From contig NC_092582.1 of assembly GCF_037975245.1 (NCBI RefSeq), positions 18,254,577 to 18,318,576 of the forward strand: a DNA stretch of 64,000 nucleotides. The letters run 5' to 3'. Origin of the DNA: Apostichopus japonicus. Lineage: Eukaryota > Echinodermata > Holothuroidea > Aspidochirotida > Stichopodidae. Shown piece by piece: positions 13,801 to 24,148 of the stretch. The position numbers were made by a program, and so were the translations under genes. Each line of letters opens with the position of its first letter. Position 1 is the first letter of the stretch. The notes below the pieces were generated by a model. The model made no database searches. It worked only from the letters and a program-made list of their open reading frames with translations, and was not told where the DNA came from.

Positions 13801-16800
13801 ATACCTAAAATTTATATCAATTCTGCAGATTAAGCTTTCTCTTTGTTGGCATATTTCTGTGACCAGAACTGACTGGAAAGATTTATATCCTCTTCCGCTC
13901 GGCATTCTGACTCATACTGACCTGTGCGTTCTTCTTTTTCCATGTTGTGTTTTAATCCACTCGTAAAGTGTCTCTCCGTCTGGTTTCGTGCCCTCCAGGC
14001 TGCAAAATTAAAATTCTTTTCAAATGTTTTGTTTTCAAGAATTTGTAACCAGAGGCAAATAATAGCACATGTCGGGTGATAAAGAGATGATCCTTTTGAT
14101 GTTTGATGGATTCAGTTGAACGCTCGATAGATGTTAGTATTTATGATATTTTGGGGAACTGCATCATTAGGCCCTACGCAATCAACCGGGAGTCATCGTC
14201 CTAGTTGCATAAATATGAGGATAAATGTCCTCCAGTATTTCTCCATTATGTTTAACTTGTGTTGGATACCCAAAGATGTTTTCTGGTTATTGCGGTGGCC
14301 TGGGAAGTACTCTACGCTATGATCATATTAGAACTATATGCTGCCAATATATTTCCCGGTATATTTTTCACTTTGAAAATATTATGAATGAGCTGGAGTA
14401 TGGAAGCAACAGAGAGCTAGGGTTCTGGACATTTGACTATGGTCTAACTTCAATGATAATTCTAACTAAAATACACAGTTTGAATGCTTAATACCGGATT
14501 TCAGTTAGCTCACTCAAAATATAAACTAAATAAAAAAATTCAGAAAAGTGTCACCCATTACCCTATTAACAGAGAGCTAGGGTTCTGGAAGCTTGACTAT
14601 GATTTAACTGCATTCATAATTACTAAAATGCACACAACTTCATATTGGATTTCATCCATTATACTGTACCAGTGTTTGTGCCATGTTATTGTTGTGTAGT
14701 GTGACCGTAGTATTGGAGGGGTGGGGGGGGGGTTCTATTTAGGACATTAAAAACAGGGATACTGTCCAATTTTGGATATTAACCTGATAAAAGGTAATAA
14801 ACCCAAAGGGTGAAATCTGTTAAGTCCCACACAATCCTTTATTCCAACAATTCAAATATCACACTTTCTCTCATGGAGTTTGAATTACCGCCATTTGTCT
14901 TTCAGAGACCAAATCTTGACACTGCCTCCATAACAGTATGTGCATATCTCATCTGTTTTTGTGTTTCGCCGGGCCAGGTCTCTGGGATGGGAGGGTGCGA
15001 GGAGGAAAAAAGAAGGAACACACAAGCTTGGAGGTTGAAGAGTTATATGTACTTCAAAAATAGTTTACTAAGTTATCGTTCGAAACTTGATCATACAGTA
15101 TATTGATATATCTTTCAATTGGTATGTTATGTTAGTTTGACCTGTTGGTCATATCACACTGTGTGAAATAATACTTGTGATCTCTGCTGTCCTTCTTCAG
15201 TTCAAGTCCAAACCGTGTAAGATGTTCTCCGTGAACGATTGGTTGGTCACGATGCCCGACACTCGTAACGAGAACACCATAATCCTCACAGATCCCAGTA
15301 CAGGTGAGCTTGTTGATACATCCTTTGTCTCTTTGTCCGGACGTTAATCGTCTGTGAAATAGCAGAATGAAATTGAAAGGGGGCATCTAATCAGCGATTG
15401 AAACTATTGTAAAAACAAACAGAAAAGTTTTGAAAGTGAAGAGTGTAAGAAAAGAGAAAGACAAATATTTCAGTTTTATTATAAAAGCAGCGCATACAAT
15501 TGACTTTATCTTTTATAAGTGAGGCGGGCAGTTTTATTTACTTGATGATGTGTCTGTATGTTCACAGTGAAATGAACTTTTATGCTATGCGTAAATCTTT
15601 GCTGTACTGTTGATGAGGTAAAGTGATAACTTTTTGTAAGTTGCTTTGATAAAGAAAAAGAAACTCTTTAACTTAAAGGGGGTGGGGTGGAATTCATGTA
15701 AGGGGTATAATAAACTCAGGCTATCTGTAGCACAATAAATTTTTAGGCAATCTATCGTTATTTTCTGTGACAGGGGGTACAGCCCTATGACTTCTTTTAT
15801 TTGGTTTAGCAAAAATTGTAAGAAAACTTTTTTTTTTGTTTTTTTGTGGCGTAACGCCTATTCAGGTAACAGCTACAAGTACAAAGCCAACACTTACTCC
15901 ATTGCATGTCAGTGGATACGCCATCTTGACGCAGCAACCAAGAAACACAAAGGAACAAAGGTGAGAGAGTGGTTTGAGGGTAGAAGGTAAAACAAAAGGG
16001 AAAAAAATAAACAATGTAGAGGGTAAGATTCCTTTGGAAATTCATTGTCCTCTTGTTTGCATTTTCTATTCGGTAAAAGTTTCCATCAGTTATGTCTTGA
16101 AATTTTGAAACTTTCAATAAAAAATTTAAACATTCTGGTGAGTGAATTGAGACCGTGATTTATTTTTAAGAAATCGATAGTTAAGTGTGTGGAGCAAAAA
16201 AACGTTGGAAACCAGTCTTAAAAGCTGCGGTGTATCATTGCACTTACCGGCAGAGTGTCATTAGACTGAAAGCTATATTGACTTTTCTCTGCTACGCCAT
16301 TCATTGTGAAAGCAATTTATCGATAGCAGATAGTCGTACAGGTCACAAAATGATTGAAGATTAAATAATTTAATTGCAGAAAATGATTTTTGCATCATAA
16401 GTCATAGGTCAAATTTATATCTGTGCTCCTCACATAAAATGATGCACGATACGTTTTGGCGAAAAATAACCGCAACGATTTCCCAGATGGCTGAAGTGAC
16501 AAAAGTGTCAGTGGACGAGCCGAGTGCAATCGTGGATTTCCTTTTGATTATATTCAGTGTTTGTTTGGTCACAAATCAATCGAGCTGTCTACTTAAACAA
16601 TTGAGCTATTGAAATGATGTTCTGTACTACACTTGTTAGGTGTGGTCAAAGTATTTTGAAATGTTGGGGGCCAAGATACGGTAAGAGAGTACACATTTGT
16701 GTTGTCACTAGTGTTGTCATGTAATAGTGTTTTTGCATGTTCTTAAAGCAAAGCAACTTTGTTTGGTAATTTTGTGTCGCATGGGAGGATAAAAGGAGGA

Positions 16801-17075
16801 GGTAGGCATGGGTAGGGGAGGGGCAGGGAAGGGTGAGGGATGGTGGGGAGGTTTGGAGTATGAAATAAAAAAGTAATTTTTGTGGTATAAACACAGTGTG
16901 TATGCTTTATACGATCTTGCCAAAACTAAATTGTGCCTAACTTGCCACTCTTCATTTTCGGGCTTGTAATTATAGGCGGATAAAAAACTAATTCCACGTT
17001 ATTATCCAATTTCTTTCATTTCATTTTGTATTGTTTATTTTTCAGGCACCAGCTAACTTAATGAGTTTTGAATGA
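1760..17075 (+). CDS. RALGPS: RALGPS1/2-like Ral guanine nucleotide exchange factor, 3' part (13 exons, 5' end outside window)
   Basis: Activates Ral small GTPases by GDP/GTP exchange; the PH domain targets it to membrane. Exons: 1760-1842, 4322-4461, 5835-5896, 8107-8206, 8538-8573, 10205-10338, 10735-10792, 11276-11349, 13192-13238, 13541-13633, 15201-15303, 15866-15960, 17046-17075. All have AG/GT borders and compatible phases, giving about 350 residues. Order: end of the RasGEF domain ([11 protein letters not shown], then [18 protein letters not shown]), Ser/Pro linker with GHRKSRSLG and GARHLLDDS, then a PH domain ([40 protein letters not shown]) ending in NLMSFE and TGA. Assignment is by recognised family motifs, including the conserved C-terminal tail; paralogue number (1 or 2) cannot be decided and invertebrates probably have one gene. 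The N-terminal RasGEF exons lie upstream of the window. Cassette use of the 36-nt exon is possible. Confidence 0.93.
1843..4321 (+). other. RALGPS intron, simple-sequence rich
   Basis: No coding signal. Contains G-rich runs around 1920-1955 and 2165-2190, TGTATGTCTG-type repeats around 3165-3270, a C run near 3486 and a (GA)n tract at 3816-3841. Short ORFs here have no splice support or recognisable composition. Confidence 0.7.
4322..4461 (+). CDS. RALGPS: RALGPS exon: last helices of RasGEF domain
   Basis: Acceptor cttgtag, donor gtaagt, phase 0 to phase 2. Reads [14 protein letters not shown] and then [15 protein letters not shown], the near-invariant C-terminal RasGEF signature of RALGPS proteins. 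It is the strongest single identifier of the gene. Confidence 0.95.
4462..5834 (+). other. RALGPS intron
   Basis: Unique-looking AT-rich sequence without a splice-bounded ORF, RNA gene or obvious repeat. Confidence 0.6.
5835..5896 (+). CDS. RALGPS: RALGPS exon: end of GEF domain and start of linker
   Basis: Acceptor ctgtctag, donor gtaagt, phase 2 to phase 1. Joined to the previous exon it reads [19 protein letters not shown], matching the LSLKIEP motif that follows the GEF domain in vertebrate RALGPS. Confidence 0.9.
6639..6711 (+). mobile_element. tRNA-derived SINE head (tRNA-Thr-like) in intron
   Basis: The 73 bases fold as a degenerate cloverleaf. An A-box-like aactcagttggtagagta is followed by an anticodon arm with C-T-CGT-G-A as a 7-nt loop (U33 present, anticodon CGU). 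A B-box-like ggtttgaatcc then lies in a 7-nt T loop. Acceptor and anticodon stems carry mismatches, so this looks like a SINE or tRNA pseudogene and not a working tRNA. The 3' tail and full SINE length are not resolved. Confidence 0.65.
7585..8075 (+). repeat. Pyrimidine-rich degenerate minisatellite (TCCTCAA-type units)
   Basis: Irregular reiteration of tattctcctcaa and tcctcaacaatt-like units over about 490 bp, almost all C/T on the + strand with A in AA/CA steps. It stops about 30 bp before the acceptor of the next RALGPS exon. The repeat keeps two overlapping frames free of stops (141 and 93 codons); these are not genes. Confidence 0.8.
8107..8206 (+). CDS. RALGPS: RALGPS exon: Ser/Pro linker with PxxP-type motifs
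   Basis: Acceptor tttttag, donor gtatgg, phase 1 to phase 2. Reads [16 protein letters not shown] and then [13 protein letters not shown]. The P-S-T-P-x-P stretch is where vertebrate RALGPS carries its SH3-binding PxxP motif. The GHRKxxSLG motif is shared with the vertebrate proteins. Confidence 0.88.
8538..8573 (+). CDS. RALGPS: RALGPS 36-nt microexon
   Basis: Bounded by attttag and gtaagt, phase 2 in and phase 2 out. It adds 12 residues (about [12 protein letters not shown]) and can be skipped without changing frame. A second internal acceptor (catcag at 8545-8550) would shorten it to 23 nt and break the frame, so the upstream acceptor is preferred. Confidence 0.7.
8636..8742. repeat. Near-palindromic hairpin (45-bp arms), SINE or MITE-like
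   Basis: Left arm taaaagtaagagggcct... and right arm ...aggccctcttactttta are reverse complements over 45 nt with about five mismatches, separated by a loop of about 17 nt. The right arm read on the minus strand contains ggtttcgatcc, a Pol III B-box-like string. It may therefore be two tRNA-derived SINE pieces head to head, or a foldback MITE. A miRNA-like precursor is less likely given the B-box. Confidence 0.75.
9067..9222. mobile_element. hAT-type MITE, 156 bp
   Basis: Starts CAGTGCCATAG and ends GGCCATGCCACTG, imperfect TIRs of the CAGTGGC class. Flanked by ttgtaaac (9059-9066) and ttgtaacc (9223-9230), a 7/8 match to an 8-bp target-site duplication as hAT transposases make. There is no coding capacity. 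Confidence 0.7.
9540..9620 (+). repeat. DIRS-type inverted-terminal-repeat relic (left-end type)
   Basis: Contains cttcacttacctgtctcctcacaac, split here as cttcacttacc / tgtctcctcacaac. This is close to the left ITR of the intact DIRS element at 46181-46215. Homology fades after about 60 bp. Confidence 0.6.
10205..10338 (+). CDS. RALGPS: RALGPS exon: linker with GARHLLDDS motif
   Basis: Acceptor gatttcag, donor gtgaga, phase 2 to phase 1. Reads [15 protein letters not shown] and further on MNGMSIG. The RHLLDDS block and the S-I-G near its end are conserved in vertebrate RALGPS. Confidence 0.93.
10590..10655 (+). repeat. DIRS-type ITR relic (right-end type), weak
   Basis: Contains aatatccaaaccagg followed by taagttttggaat, the outermost part of the right ITR of the element ending at 52683. 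The inner gagacaggtaag core is degraded to gacatgtaag. Confidence 0.45.
10735..10792 (+). CDS. RALGPS: RALGPS exon: acidic linker
   Basis: Acceptor tttttcag, donor gtgagt, phase 1 to phase 2. Reads [19 protein letters not shown], corresponding to the Ser/Glu-rich segment after the ISIGSSDGSE region of the family. Conservation is low; phase and splice sites support it. Confidence 0.82.
11276..11349 (+). CDS. RALGPS: RALGPS exon: linker before PH domain
   Basis: Long T-rich tract and ttcag acceptor, donor gtaagt, phase 2 to phase 1. Reads [20 protein letters not shown], then FTFS. It joins in frame to the PH-domain exon at 13192. Confidence 0.85.
11350..13191 (+). other. RALGPS intron
   Basis: No coding or RNA gene recognised. 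A G-rich run (13026-13045) and a minus-strand ORF at 11493-11870 without any family resemblance are the only features. Confidence 0.65.
13192..13238 (+). CDS. RALGPS: RALGPS exon: PH domain strand 1
   Basis: Acceptor cttgtag, donor gtaagt, phase 1 to phase 0. Reads [15 protein letters not shown], the first beta strand and loop of the RALGPS PH domain (GVLRRKxxxKxGKK in vertebrates). Confidence 0.93.
13541..13633 (+). CDS. RALGPS: RALGPS exon: PH domain strands 2-3
   Basis: Acceptor gccacag, donor gtaagt, phase 0 to 0. Reads [20 protein letters not shown] and then STERAD. The KYW-x-x-LxGTxLxxYAAK pattern is the RALGPS PH core with its conserved Trp. Confidence 0.96.
13634..15200 (+). other. 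RALGPS intron with a direct duplication
   Basis: Contains two roughly 85-bp direct copies starting aacagagagctagggttctgg at 14408 and 14568, period 160. A poly-G run lies near 14722. No coding exon is supported. Confidence 0.65.
15201..15303 (+). CDS. RALGPS: RALGPS exon: PH domain strands 4-6
   Basis: Acceptor cttcttcag, donor gtgagc, phase 0 to phase 1. Reads [14 protein letters not shown], then [10 protein letters not shown]. It aligns with the vertebrate VSVIGWMVxxxD...FLLTD block. Confidence 0.92.
15866..15960 (+). CDS. RALGPS: RALGPS exon: PH domain last strand and C-terminal helix
   Basis: Acceptor attcag, donor gtgaga, phase 1 to 0. Reads [20 protein letters not shown], then LDAA. 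KGNSYKF and the helix with conserved Trp (xxWxxHLxAA) mark the end of the PH domain. Confidence 0.95.
15961..17045 (+). other. Last RALGPS intron
   Basis: A 41-codon ORF starts at a strong-looking ATG near 16490 ([13 protein letters not shown]...), but it has no splice context and no recognised homology. Otherwise the intron shows only a minus-strand polypyrimidine tract near 16790-16860. Confidence 0.6.
17046..17075 (+). CDS. RALGPS: RALGPS terminal coding exon
   Basis: Acceptor tttttcag. Reads APANLMSFE then TGA. The L-M-(T/S)-F-E C-terminus is identical in kind to vertebrate RALGPS and fixes the end of the protein. Confidence 0.95.
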   Translation, partial: APANLMSFE

Positions 17076-18930
17076 TTTATGGAGGATCTTTTAGACAGCA
17101 GTTATCCATCACAGACATTACTGGTGTTTATACTACATATGAAAAAAAGAAAGTGTGGAGTGATTAGACCAGGCGTTTTTAACAGGACAGTGCATTGTTC
17201 GTATACATCGTCGTGCTGACCGATAGACTACACGATGAGTTTGAATTCAATGGAGGACTCCCCAGTCTGTTTTATCCTGTTTGGTTGTTGATGCGATGGC
17301 GTATACAACATGATGAGATTCAGAGGAACAACAATATATGGAATACAGTTGAATTGTCTAGAGCAGATACAAACACTGGCTGATACAACATGATGAGATT
17401 CAAAGGGACAGCAATATATGGAATGCAGTTGTATTGTCTAGAGCAGATACAAACACTGGCTGATACAACATGATGAGATTCAAAGGAACAGCAATATATG
17501 AAATACAGATGTATTGTCTAGAGCAGATACAAACACTGGCTGATACAACATGATGAGATTTGAAGGGAAAGCAATATATGGAATACAGATGTATTGTCTA
17601 GAGCAGATACAAACATTGTGGACTTGGAATGAAAAACAAGGATTCAGCAACACGATTCAGCCATATCCAATAGTTGTCCAGGGATGAAGCAACCCTGGAG
17701 AATTTCTGCGACGGCGTGCACCCAATAACACCAATGCCACGTATTTATTAACGTATAATCAATGTGGGGGCAAAAAGTAGGCTCACGCAACATGACGAGA
17801 TTCAAATGGACAGCACTACAACAGTGAGAAGTTACCAACACCAAGGATTTATTTGGCATCTGTCTTTTGGCTTTGTGGAGAATTAGTAATCATGTAGTAG
17901 AAAGAAAACTGTAGTAACATCCATTGCTCTTAACTGATTCCTGTAATCAACTTTGATCTGTGGACTTAATTTGGCATGATTGAAGAAACTAGGACGTGAG
18001 TGAAATGTGGGCGATGGATCCTTTAAGCCTTTGGCGACCATTATCTGTTTTGGCTGCTTTTTGAGCAGAGAGGTTTTTATTCTACAGATCGTTTTTTCAA
18101 ATCGATTGACAATGTAAGTTAACAAGTTCAGTCCTGTGAAATGTCATCAGAGGTTCAAAATCAATTTTGTCGTTTGGGTTTAAGAAAGGATTAGCTAATG
18201 GTAGCTGTTCTCCTCCACACCCCACCCTACCACACCCCTCTCCCTCTCCTATAGTTGAATGTCATATGAATAAAGCTATCGACTCAGTACATAAGAGAGT
18301 GTAATAGACGGAGCATAACGTTTCAAGTTCCTTCTTTGCCCGTATTTGACCCTGTCAGAGAAGTTAATCACACAGACTAATTTTTTGAGGCTTCTTCTAA
18401 TTTTGTAAATATTTATTAAAAATGGACATTTAATGCCTGTTTTGTGTGTGAGCCAAGAACTGGTGTGTGTTTTATTGAATGTAGTAGTAGAAAGAACAAT
18501 GGAACATGGAACAAATGTAAGCCACAAAAACACAGATGGCAGAAGAAAAAAAAATCAGATTATATAACAAAGTGTGTGTAGGTTAATCTAAAGTAATGTC
18601 TCGATATAAGAAGTTACATCGTTTAATATTAAACAGATATTCAAGCCATAGAATCATTGTGGTAAGAACAGAGGTTTTTTGTTTCTTTTCCTTTCTTAGT
18701 TAAAGGTGAGGGTGGGGGTGGGTGGGGGGTGTAGATGATGTAAGATATATGTTGCAAACTATCTTGTGAGTGTTTTAATTGGATAATGAGTGCTGTCTCT
18801 AATTGGTTATTTGAAGTACCCCATGTGAAGGGAAAAACACAATTTGTATTTAGACAACAATTTCATTTCCACAAAGTTTGGACAAATGACTCTTTGCTGC
18901 TGTGTAATACAATAAATTGAATGTGTGACC
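17076..18930 (+). other. Probable RALGPS 3'UTR
   Basis: Follows the stop codon directly. AATAAA hexamers at 18269-18274 and 18911-18916 are candidate polyadenylation signals. The true 3' end cannot be chosen from sequence alone. No other ORF here looks coding. Confidence 0.4.
17301..17620 (+). repeat. 80-bp tandem repeat, 4 copies, in RALGPS 3'UTR
   Basis: Units begin at 17301, 17381, 17461 and 17541 (t-acaacatgatgagatt) and end gagcagatacaaacactggc. Copies differ at only a few positions. A shorter degraded copy is at about 17780-17816 (acgcaacatgacgagattcaaa). Confidence 0.92.
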
Positions 18931-20943
18931 GTCCATAGCTGTGTTTGTAATACTTCTACAAAAAATAGTTTTTAACCATTTTTTTGTTCTTATGCATCTT
19001 AAGTAATGGACAGCGATCCATTCAGATGTTTATTGTCAATGTGTCTTCAGAAATATTGGTCTTGATATCACATTAGATTGAAGAAAATACATACAGAACA
19101 ATTAAGAAATTGACAGCACTTTGTGAAATGTTCAACTTTATCTAAGGGAGATTATATTATTTCAATTTTAGCCTGGTACCTTAACTATCTGTCTGATGTG
19201 TGATGGTTTGTGGATTAGCATATTAAAGCGTTTATCTCTAGGGTGGTTAACAACTCTCATATGAGGAAATAATCAACTGTGACAGATTTCACCAAAGACC
19301 ATTCTGGTGAAAGAAAAATATATATACATCAGTGGTTGTGTTGCCAGATGAAAAATGATTTGTTATAACATTTAGTGGACTTTATTGCACTCCTTACCTA
19401 CATCCTCACAACAACAAATGCACCCAACTATGTATGGAGCAAGTAGTTATCGGGAATTCCATCATACTGAGAACATGAAAGTGAAGGTTTTCTTTCTTTT
19501 TTTCTTTTCGTCTGCTTTCTCTTTTTATTTCCAGGAACAACATTAAATCTGTGTTCATCGTCTTAATGCTTTCTGAATTACAAGTGCAATGTACATGTCA
19601 TTTATGACCACCAAATGTATATATATTGGAACATGCTTTCATATTTACAATATTATGCTTCAGGTACTTTAGAAAATACTGAAGCATATGCGAAAAAGTA
19701 TGTAAATAGAGTGGTGAGTATGTATGGAGCATTTTAATTATTGTACAGCATGCTTTTCTTAACCAATGCATACACTCAATACATAAAGCAAAGCATGACA
19801 GTTTTTCTACAAACATTCTCTATTAAACCACACAAATTGATTGATATTTTGAGTATAAAGTCAGTTACTTTGCTTTTTACTCTTTTCTTGTATTTTTTTC
19901 GTTTGTCATATCTCAACCGATCAAGTGACACACTTATGTGAGTTTTTTTGGACATAAATTGTGTATGATCTACAAATTATTACATTTGTGTGGACATTTC
20001 TCTTGCTTTTTCAAAAAAGAGAGAGAAAATTGTTTAAAGATGTTTTGTTGAATTATTTGGTATTCATTTGGCTAAAAGTGTTACTGACACAGCAGAAAAA
20101 GCTGTAGATAAAATATTTCCAATGTGCCGAGAGTAAATGTTCGAAAAAGTGAACACTTTTTCCATTGGTTATTCTGGGTTTTTTTCTTACAATTTCCCTG
20201 TATGTGTGCATTTTTTCTTAAAACCATTTTGAATACCCTACGAAAAGTTTCCCAATCCTTATTTCCTCTGCTGTGTGTCTTTTCTGAACGGTTTGACAGT
20301 GTAAACCCCTTTTTGGAATGTTTTACTTGTAGCAAATTTTAACAGAAGGGAACTGTCCCAGCAGTACTTTGTAACGGCTAGTTAATATTCATACAGAGTG
20401 TGTACAGTTTTGATTAGACTTGTTTACATGCCATGGGGTTTTGACCATCACTGCATGATAGAGTTGTACAACCTACAATACATGGTATGCCCCATTCTGT
20501 ACAGAATTGAATATGGTACATAGCCCGCATTGGGGTTATGAGACTATGACTTTGTACAGTCTATGTCTTATGGACCGGTACAGTCTGTTTATGATATCTT
20601 CATACAATATATGGTACATAGATTTGGACATGGCAATATGCTAGATCTTTATATGGTCTATGTATCATAGGGTTGTACAGTGTATACGTTACATAGACTT
20701 GTGTGCATTCTGTGCCATCGACTGATACAGCAGTAGCCTAATACACTATGGTAGTATAAGTATCTAGCCTAGCCTAAATGGTTGGGGCTGAATGTACACT
20801 TTTGGAAGAAAGTAAAAATGTAAACTCTAGAGACTTGACTGGCTCTGGTTGAGTAGTAGAAGATGATGGTGACCAACTTCCATCTAGTGTAGATAAACTG
20901 CAGGAAGGCCAAGAAAGTTTACATGTAGTACGCTGTACTGTTA

Positions 20944-21134
20944 GGCACTGTCATAGAAAAGAGCTGCAGCAGCTGCAAACTCCTGCTCAGCTAGGATGAA
21001 TCAATATCCTAAACAAATGAGAATAGTTTATCTCTACAGACCAGCAATGTCTATTTGTGTGAAACTGTAGAGCACAAAAGATATGTACTTAGCAGCCTGG
21101 CTGCAGGATGCTGCGCAGCCCCTTCAGCAACTTT
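20944..21134 (+). repeat. Dispersed repeat family R1, copy A (about 190 bp)
   Basis: Matches the reverse complement of 59541-59735. Shared blocks are aaaagagctgcagcagctgca, gaatcaatat, tctctacagaccagcaatgtctat, agcacaaaagatat, agcctggct and cagccccttcagca (each given as its copy-A form). Probably a non-autonomous transposon copy with no coding capacity. Confidence 0.75.
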
Positions 21135-21627
21135 TGATATTTGTTCCTTAGTATTCTTAGATTGCTTTTCTAATGAATCCTTTGTCTTAATTTAGCTGCT
21201 CGTCTGCAGGTGTCATGTTGATTTTACACCATCCAGCTCTTTGTGTCATTTCCTCAGCTGTGTACTTTCCACATCAGTGTACTCTGTACAACACCGAATA
21301 TTGTACCTGCAGTTAACAATAGAAAACCACCAGTATCAGTTCACTGGCTGTTATCCTCCCTTACTTGCCTCCACACAATTGTTGCACTTTTTTTCAGTTA
21401 CTACATCTGGATTTATAGACTATTCACACTATCATTTCTGGTGTGCCTTCCCTCTTGCTCAATGCAGCTGTTTTCATTGATGTTGCTTAAGGATTTGATA
21501 TGTAAATAAGTCATCAGTTTAGTTTTGCAGTTTCACCAACCAAGTTTTGTTTAAGACGATAAGGAAAAAGTAGAAAACGATTGGAAATTTTCTCTCTGCT
21601 ATTGCATGTGACTAGTATTACGTCATA

Positions 21628-21936
21628 CAGCAGCGGTCCGCAAGCTATTCGGGCCACAACCCATCCATAAGTTTTTGGCATTCGGCTACGACCCATGGAT
21701 CATTACTACCCTGACACCCCTCCTTCTGGCCAAGGTTATCATAACAATACCACTGGAAAAACTTTATAGTACAAATGGCTAGCTGTACATTTTAGAGATT
21801 TTTCTTCAGCGATTGATAAAGCCTAATCTAAAGTAACAACTTTCCACAGCTTCTGATGGCAATCACGCTGCCCATCAAAAAATCCTTGGCTAGCCAAACT
21901 TACGGTTTGGGACCCACAGATTGCGGAGGACCGTCA
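21628..21936. mobile_element. Degenerate hAT-like non-autonomous element
   Basis: Left end CAGCGGTCCGCAAGCTATTCGG and right end ...CAGATTGCGGAGGACCGTCA are imperfect inverted repeats of the CAGnGGTCnnCAA class typical of hAT/Charlie elements (about 2 indels). No clear 8-bp duplication remains, so the exact borders are uncertain. Confidence 0.5.
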
Positions 21937-23480
21937 TCCTAAGTTGTCTGAGTGACAAACTGTTTTGCTACAAGAGTATTCCTTTGTTCCTCACTGATTC
22001 ATATTCACGGTTAAACAATAGAGCTGAGATGTCAGACAACAGAGATGTCTTCATAGTTTAATCAAAAGTAGTAATCCTATTTTAGACATTCCCTGAGAAG
22101 GCCTGGTCAAAATTTGAAACAAATTTTTGTCTGTAAATAAACCAACGTTGATCACTCCCAGAATTTTACATTATATTTGTATGCTGCAGAGTTAATCATC
22201 ATTAAATCGGCACTGAAGCTACTCCAGGTTATCAAAATAAATATGTATCAAATAAATCCAATATTCGTAAGTGAGACACTAAAGATTTTAATCAACTTTG
22301 AATGGTATTAAAGACTACACTTGTTATATTTGACCAGAGGAGGAGAAACTCTTGTACAGGTAACCTCTATTTTCTTTCCATCCTGTTTTTAGTGCAATGT
22401 TTTGCAAGTAACTTTTTATTTGAGAAATGGTAAAGGAAACAAGCAAACTGGTATTTTGCTGTTTCTTTCCTCTTTTGGTTCGTTTTTTTTCTTCTTCTCG
22501 GGTTTTATGTTAATGGAATTTTGGTGGAATGCTATAATGTTCTAAAAATAACAGGATTTCACTTTAAAGCATTTTGAGGTATCATCAAGTCAAGTAGGAA
22601 TGGTCTGGTACTGTGACATATTTTTGCCATCAATGAAGCTACTTGCAGTGGAGATGCGACAACGGTGTATTATCAATTAATTATTAAGTATATACACTGA
22701 GCATTTAATCACTGGATATTTATCATTATTGTATTAAAATATAATCTTATTTGATGAGAACAATTATCATATTTGTTTTTGTTGTATATTTTTTATTTTT
22801 TTTAGCACTGTCTTTTTCCTTCACCCTCCCCTCCCCCACCCCTGCTTTCCTCTTTTCATTCTTCATACCTTCACCTTGGTGTGTCAGAATTTTAGTCTTC
22901 TATCTCGTTTAAAGGAAGACAACAAAGACTAAATTGGCAAAGTATCTGAGGGAAGATGGTGGAAAGGTGAAAGAGGCAACCATTTTATAAAGCTATGTTG
23001 GGTCTGCTATACTGTACATGAGCCATTAAGCTTTTCTATTTTATATCATAACAATTATTTAAGGAAGGACATAGGGTCTTGGTCCACCACCCCTCCCCCC
23101 CCCCGTCCCTCCCCAAATATGTACTCATAATCATATCTTATGTGAGCATTCGGTGGACTTGGGAACATAAGATAGTTCTGACAAAGATGTGTCAAAGTGG
23201 AGAAATTTGACGTTCATTATAGCCAGCTAGGTAAACAAAATTTCAACACAGGTGAAATGTCACTGTTAACAGTCCTTCAACCATTCTGATCTTAAACTGA
23301 GATCGAGCATTCTATAGCCGCTTCAAATCAGACTCCATTTTCATGTAGGCACCCTTCACAATTATATGTTTCCCACAAACAGTCAGGCGACCCCTGGACT
23401 TGAGCCAATCCTCTGGCTATAATATATTGTTCTTCTTTACAAGAAATGGGTCGACCCGTTTGTCGTGATGTTAATTATCA

Positions 23481-23620
23481 CTATACATACAATATACATA
23501 ATATACATACATACATAATCTAGGCCTACATAGGTAATATACATACATAATATACATACATAATACAAAATAACACGTAATTTACATACATACATATTAT
23601 ACATACATACAATAAATTAA
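23481..23620. repeat. CATA/TACA microsatellite
   Basis: Interrupted runs of atacatacat and atatacataca over about 140 bp. Confidence 0.85.
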
Positions 23621-24130
23621 AAAGTTCATAGTAAAGAAGACACACACCCAGCCATCATTTTCGATCTATTTTATAGAGACTATAACTGTCATAAACAACT
23701 TCCTCCGATTGTTAAATGGAACACATATTCCATTCGGGAGATTTAAATGTTCATTCACCACACAAGATGAAGACTTGATCAAGTCTAAATATGGGAACAT
23801 GGAGCCACGCATGCTTTAATTGTTTATGATTTTCTTTAATTATCTGCAATCTATTTTCTGTGAGGTAGATGGAAAGTTGGAAATGCTGAATCTCTTCACA
23901 TGGCATTTGTTTAAGTTATCAACAATGTAAACATCCAAATTACCAAAAAATACGAATAGAAAACAAAAAATTAATCTTGATATCTCCACGCAAATGGAGC
24001 AGGATTTTTCTTATCTGTTTGGGACATTTGTAACTCTTTGCAAAGATGTCATGAATTCACTTAACTCTTGGTCAATCATAATAGTTGGGTTTGGGTCTCC
24101 ATTATCCTTCCTTCTTTTACTTCTTCTATT

Positions 24131-24148
24131 GGGGGGGGGGGGGGGGGG
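24131..24148 (+). repeat. Homopolymer G18
   Basis: Eighteen consecutive G. Potential quadruplex former; such tracts are also prone to sequencing error. Confidence 0.95.

Noticed and set aside
16490-16615. 41-codon ORF starting [13 protein letters not shown] in the last RALGPS intron
   Set aside because: It looks protein-like at first, but there is no splice donor in frame, no known family and it is short. Kept only as a note.
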